In this document: piece by piece, positions 40,908 to 42,741 of the stretch
Numbering within the stretch: the first letter of the stretch is position 1
Layout of the letters: every line of letters begins with the position of its first letter
Assembly (NCBI RefSeq): GCF_000226255.1
Contig: NZ_AGFG01000018.1
Span: 1-42,741 of the forward strand
Direction of reading: 5' to 3'
DNA length: 42,741 bases
Source of the DNA: Desulfovibrio sp. A2
GTDB lineage: Bacteria; Desulfobacterota; Desulfovibrionia; Desulfovibrionales; Desulfovibrionaceae
Made by a program: the position numbers and the translations under genes
The notes under the pieces: model-generated
The model's database searches: none
Told to the model about the DNA's origin: nothing
The model's input: the letters and a program-made list of their open reading frames with translations, nothing else

Positions 40908-40922
40908 CCTCACTCAACATGG

Positions 40923-40928
40923 TATAAT
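40923..40928 (+). promoter_or_regulatory. Extended -10 promoter of the ThiF gene
   Basis: CAACATGGTATAATAC, a TGnTATAAT extended -10, about 31 bases before the ATG at 40959. Confidence 0.65.
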
Positions 40929-40958
40929 ACCTCATACACTTCGTTTATGGAGACACTT

Positions 40959-41831
40959 ATGCGCCACTACCTCGACAACCGAATCATGTCCCAAGGCCAC
41001 CGCGTTGGCGTCATTCTCGTCGGGGCGGGAGGAACCGGATCACAAGTGCTGTCGGGCTTGGCACGTATCCACCACTCCCTGTGCGCCTTGGGCATGTCAG
41101 GCCTCCACGTCACCGTCTTTGATGACGACGAAGTGTCGGAATCGAATCTCGGTCGTCAGAACTTTGCCCGAGCAGACGTTGGCGAGAGCAAGGCGGGAAT
41201 TCTGGTGTCACGCATCAACGCCTATTTCGGCCTCGACTGGCTGGCGTATCCCCTCCGCTACCCCATGCAGGACACCCGCGAAATCTCTTTCCTCGGCCAT
41301 CAGGCCAGTACGCAGAAGTGCCGCAACAGCGACGTTGCCGCCCTTGAGCGTCGCGCGAACATCCTCATTACCTGCGTCGATACAGCCAGCGCCCGCCTCG
41401 CAATCGCGGAATACGCCAAAGGCGGGACGGCCGACTATTGGCTCGACTTCGGGAATACCCGCGATTCTGCCCAGGTAGTGCTCGGCACCTTCCATCCTCT
41501 TGAGCAGCCCAACTCCGCCCATGCGCTTGCCGGACACTTACCCACCATCCTCGACCTCTATCCCAACCTTGTGGAACTCGACGAGGCGGACGACACCCCC
41601 TCCTGTTCGGTGCGGGAGGCCCTCTTGAAGCAAGACCTGTTCATCAACGCCACCGTGGCTAACATGGGATGCAGTCTGCTTTGGCAATTCCTCAAGAACG
41701 GGTTCATCGAGCGGCATGGCTTCTTCCTGAACACGACCTCCCTGATTACCAGCCCCTTGCTCATCAGCCACGATGTGTGGGGCCGCTTCGGCTGGACCGT
41801 CCCGCCCCCGGCATCGGCCCTCGCTGCCTAG
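40959..41831 (+). CDS. PRTRC ThiF family protein (E1-like)
   Basis: A 290-residue E1-like adenylating enzyme. The nucleotide motif VGVILVGAGGTGSQVLSGLA is at about 15-35, then VTVFDDDEVSESNLGRQNFA with the E1 Asp and the 'SNLGRQ' motif. A later Cys in DDTPSCSVREALLKQDLFIN (about 215) is the conserved site of this family. It would activate the C-terminal Gly of PRTRC C and pass it to PRTRC B. GGAGACACTT gives the ATG at 40959; METLMRHY from 40947 is less likely. Confidence 0.92.
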   Translation: MRHYLDNRIMSQGHRVGVILVGAGGTGSQVLSGLARIHHSLCALGMSGLHVTVFDDDEVSESNLGRQNFARADVGESKAGILVSRINAYFGLDWLAYPLRYPMQDTREISFLGHQASTQKCRNSDVAALERRANILITCVDTASARLAIAEYAKGGTADYWLDFGNTRDSAQVVLGTFHPLEQPNSAHALAGHLPTILDLYPNLVELDEADDTPSCSVREALLKQDLFINATVANMGCSLLWQFLKNGFIERHGFFLNTTSLITSPLLISHDVWGRFGWTVPPPASALAA

Positions 41832-41978
41832 CGCCTCGCTCAGCCCTTTATTTGGGACACGCCGCCTCCAAAATACCTTCGCCGGAGTGCAGATCACGGT
41901 CTACCGGCACAAAAGAAGAACAGAATGGGTCTGCGGGCTGGCGACGGCTCCCTTACCCGGAAAAAACGGAGGTTGCAC

Positions 41979-42059
41979 ATGGATCAGGACATGTTGATGG
42001 CCTGTCATGCGGCGCTGTTATTCATAGCCTTCCTGATAACGATCGCTATGGGACGGTGA
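41979..42059 (+). CDS. 26-residue hydrophobic peptide
   Basis: MDQDMLMACHAALLFIAFLI plus TIAMGR: a single transmembrane helix. ACGGAGGTTGCAC precedes the ATG at ideal spacing and the next gene starts two bases after its stop, both signs of a real small gene. No family known. The 147 bases before it (41832-41978) show no other gene I can support. Confidence 0.5.
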   Translation: MDQDMLMACHAALLFIAFLITIAMGR

Positions 42060-42061
42060 CA

Positions 42062-42334
42062 ATGGGCCGAGCATTTGCGGCGCGGCTTACGAAAACTCGC
42101 GCGAAGACCTTCCAGCATGGACCGTTCGTTTTCCGGGTCGTCTTTGAAACCTCCCTGCCTTGGGGGCTCAAGAAGCGAAATGGTACTGTTGCCCTCCTTG
42201 CATATTGCTGGGGTCAAGCCGAATCCACTGAACAATTCATGCACTTCCGCATTCTCGTTTTGGGGCCATTGGCTTTCGCTTTAGGGCGTATCCAGTACGT
42301 ACGACGCAATGCGCGCCAGTCAGTGCGCTCTTGA
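42062..42334 (+). CDS. Unknown 90-residue basic protein
   Basis: MGRAFAARLTKTRAKTFQHG begins a basic protein with a hydrophobic stretch (RILVLGPLAFALGRIQYV, near 66-83). It starts directly after the 26-residue peptide (GGTGACAATG), so translation is probably coupled. I do not recognise it. Other frames over this span are less consistent with the local ribosome sites. Confidence 0.5.
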   Translation: MGRAFAARLTKTRAKTFQHGPFVFRVVFETSLPWGLKKRNGTVALLAYCWGQAESTEQFMHFRILVLGPLAFALGRIQYVRRNARQSVRS

Positions 42335-42369
42335 AGAACAAAAATTGAATTCAACGGCGGGATACGATT

Positions 42370-42741
42370 ATGGCAGGTACCACCAAAATCGAAGACAGGC
42401 TCACGGAGCTGAAAGCTCACGCGACTGAGGGCACTTTGCGGATCGGCCTGTTCGGCGAATTCGCATGCGAACTTTATGCCCCCCCGGCTGGAAGCGAACC
42501 AGTAGCTACCTGTGGTTGCGAAGAAGATGCCGCGCTGATCGCAGCACTCTGGAACACCTGGGGCAAAATGGCCTCCGTTGTCGGGGCAGCACGAGGCCTC
42601 GACCAAGCCATTGCCGCGCACAACCTCGCGGCACCCAACAGCCTTGACGAGGTGCATACCAATACGGGCGTCTGCCTTGCTCATTATGAGCTTCAGGCCG
42701 CTCTCACCGCCCTTGACCAGTTGGACCCGGCAAAAATGGAA
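42370..42741 (+). CDS. Unknown protein, truncated by the window end
   Basis: An open frame of 124 codons with no stop before the window ends: MAGTTKIEDRLTELKAHATE, then ELYAPPAGSEPVATCGCEED and long helices (AALIAALWNTWGKMASVVGA). CGGGATACGATT lies before the ATG. It belongs to the PRTRC-side gene string; a ParB-related protein or PRTRC A would be expected nearby, but this sequence shows no signature of either. Confidence 0.55.
   Translation, partial: MAGTTKIEDRLTELKAHATEGTLRIGLFGEFACELYAPPAGSEPVATCGCEEDAALIAALWNTWGKMASVVGAARGLDQAIAAHNLAAPNSLDEVHTNTGVCLAHYELQAALTALDQLDPAKME

Noticed and set aside
41669..42061. Upstream extension of the 90-residue gene frame
   Set aside because: Lies over the well-supported end of the ThiF gene; the local start at 42062 is preferred.

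Overview
The window is GC-rich DNA that reads as an accessory region of a Gram-negative bacterium, most likely a Desulfovibrio/Nitratidesulfovibrio-type sulfate reducer. That guess rests on the very GC-rich Mu-like phage genes and the general style of the proteins, and no rRNA or housekeeping marker is present to confirm it. Two different mobile elements lie side by side.

Positions 1-13503 are the right-hand (late) part of a Mu-like transposable prophage with a contractile tail. All genes run rightward in Mu order: sheath, tube, tail assembly chaperone with a -1 frameshift signal, tape measure, gpN, gpP, gp45 spike, gp46, gp47, gp48, tail fibre, fibre assembly protein, then a Com-like zinc finger protein overlapping a DNA methyltransferase that stands where Mu has mom. 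A Met-rich secreted 'moron' with its own terminator sits between gp45 and gp46. Two junctions (2.0-2.2 kb and 6.0-6.2 kb) carry small hairpin-rich inserts flanked by copies of the upstream gene's end, and each insert stays open as a 51-54 codon reading frame.

The phage right end is placed at 13503. It falls inside the first 28 codons of a leftward gene resembling the nucleotide cyclase of Pycsar anti-phage systems; the partner membrane effector (PycTM-like) is intact at 13577-14089. The prophage therefore appears to have broken a Pycsar operon. A decayed tyrosine recombinase, an AT-rich gene of unknown function, and a GNAT/MucR pair lie between the prophage and the next element.

From about 16.3 kb to the end the DNA belongs to a conjugative element (ICE or plasmid). 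A rightward operon encodes F-type type IV secretion proteins TrbI, TraH, TraC and TraG, preceded by a leader with a terminator-like hairpin. A leftward block holds two small proteins, a MazF/ChpB-type toxin-antitoxin pair, a NERD protein, the coupling protein TraD, a MOBH relaxase TraI, two unknown proteins, a ParM-like actin and a DsbC-like thiol isomerase. The noncoding interval 33861-34469 carries tandem octamer arrays and several palindromes, and is the best oriT/regulatory candidate. It is followed by an HD-GYP protein, a small unknown gene, a probable autoregulated repressor with its operator, and the TraT surface-exclusion lipoprotein.

The last 4.4 kb is a PRTRC locus: proteins E, C (ubiquitin-like), F-like, B (E2-like) and ThiF (E1-like), read from three TATAAT promoters that share a CATG box, with extra small genes not usually described. 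The final gene runs off the window. No tRNA, rRNA, CRISPR array or complete insertion sequence was recognised.
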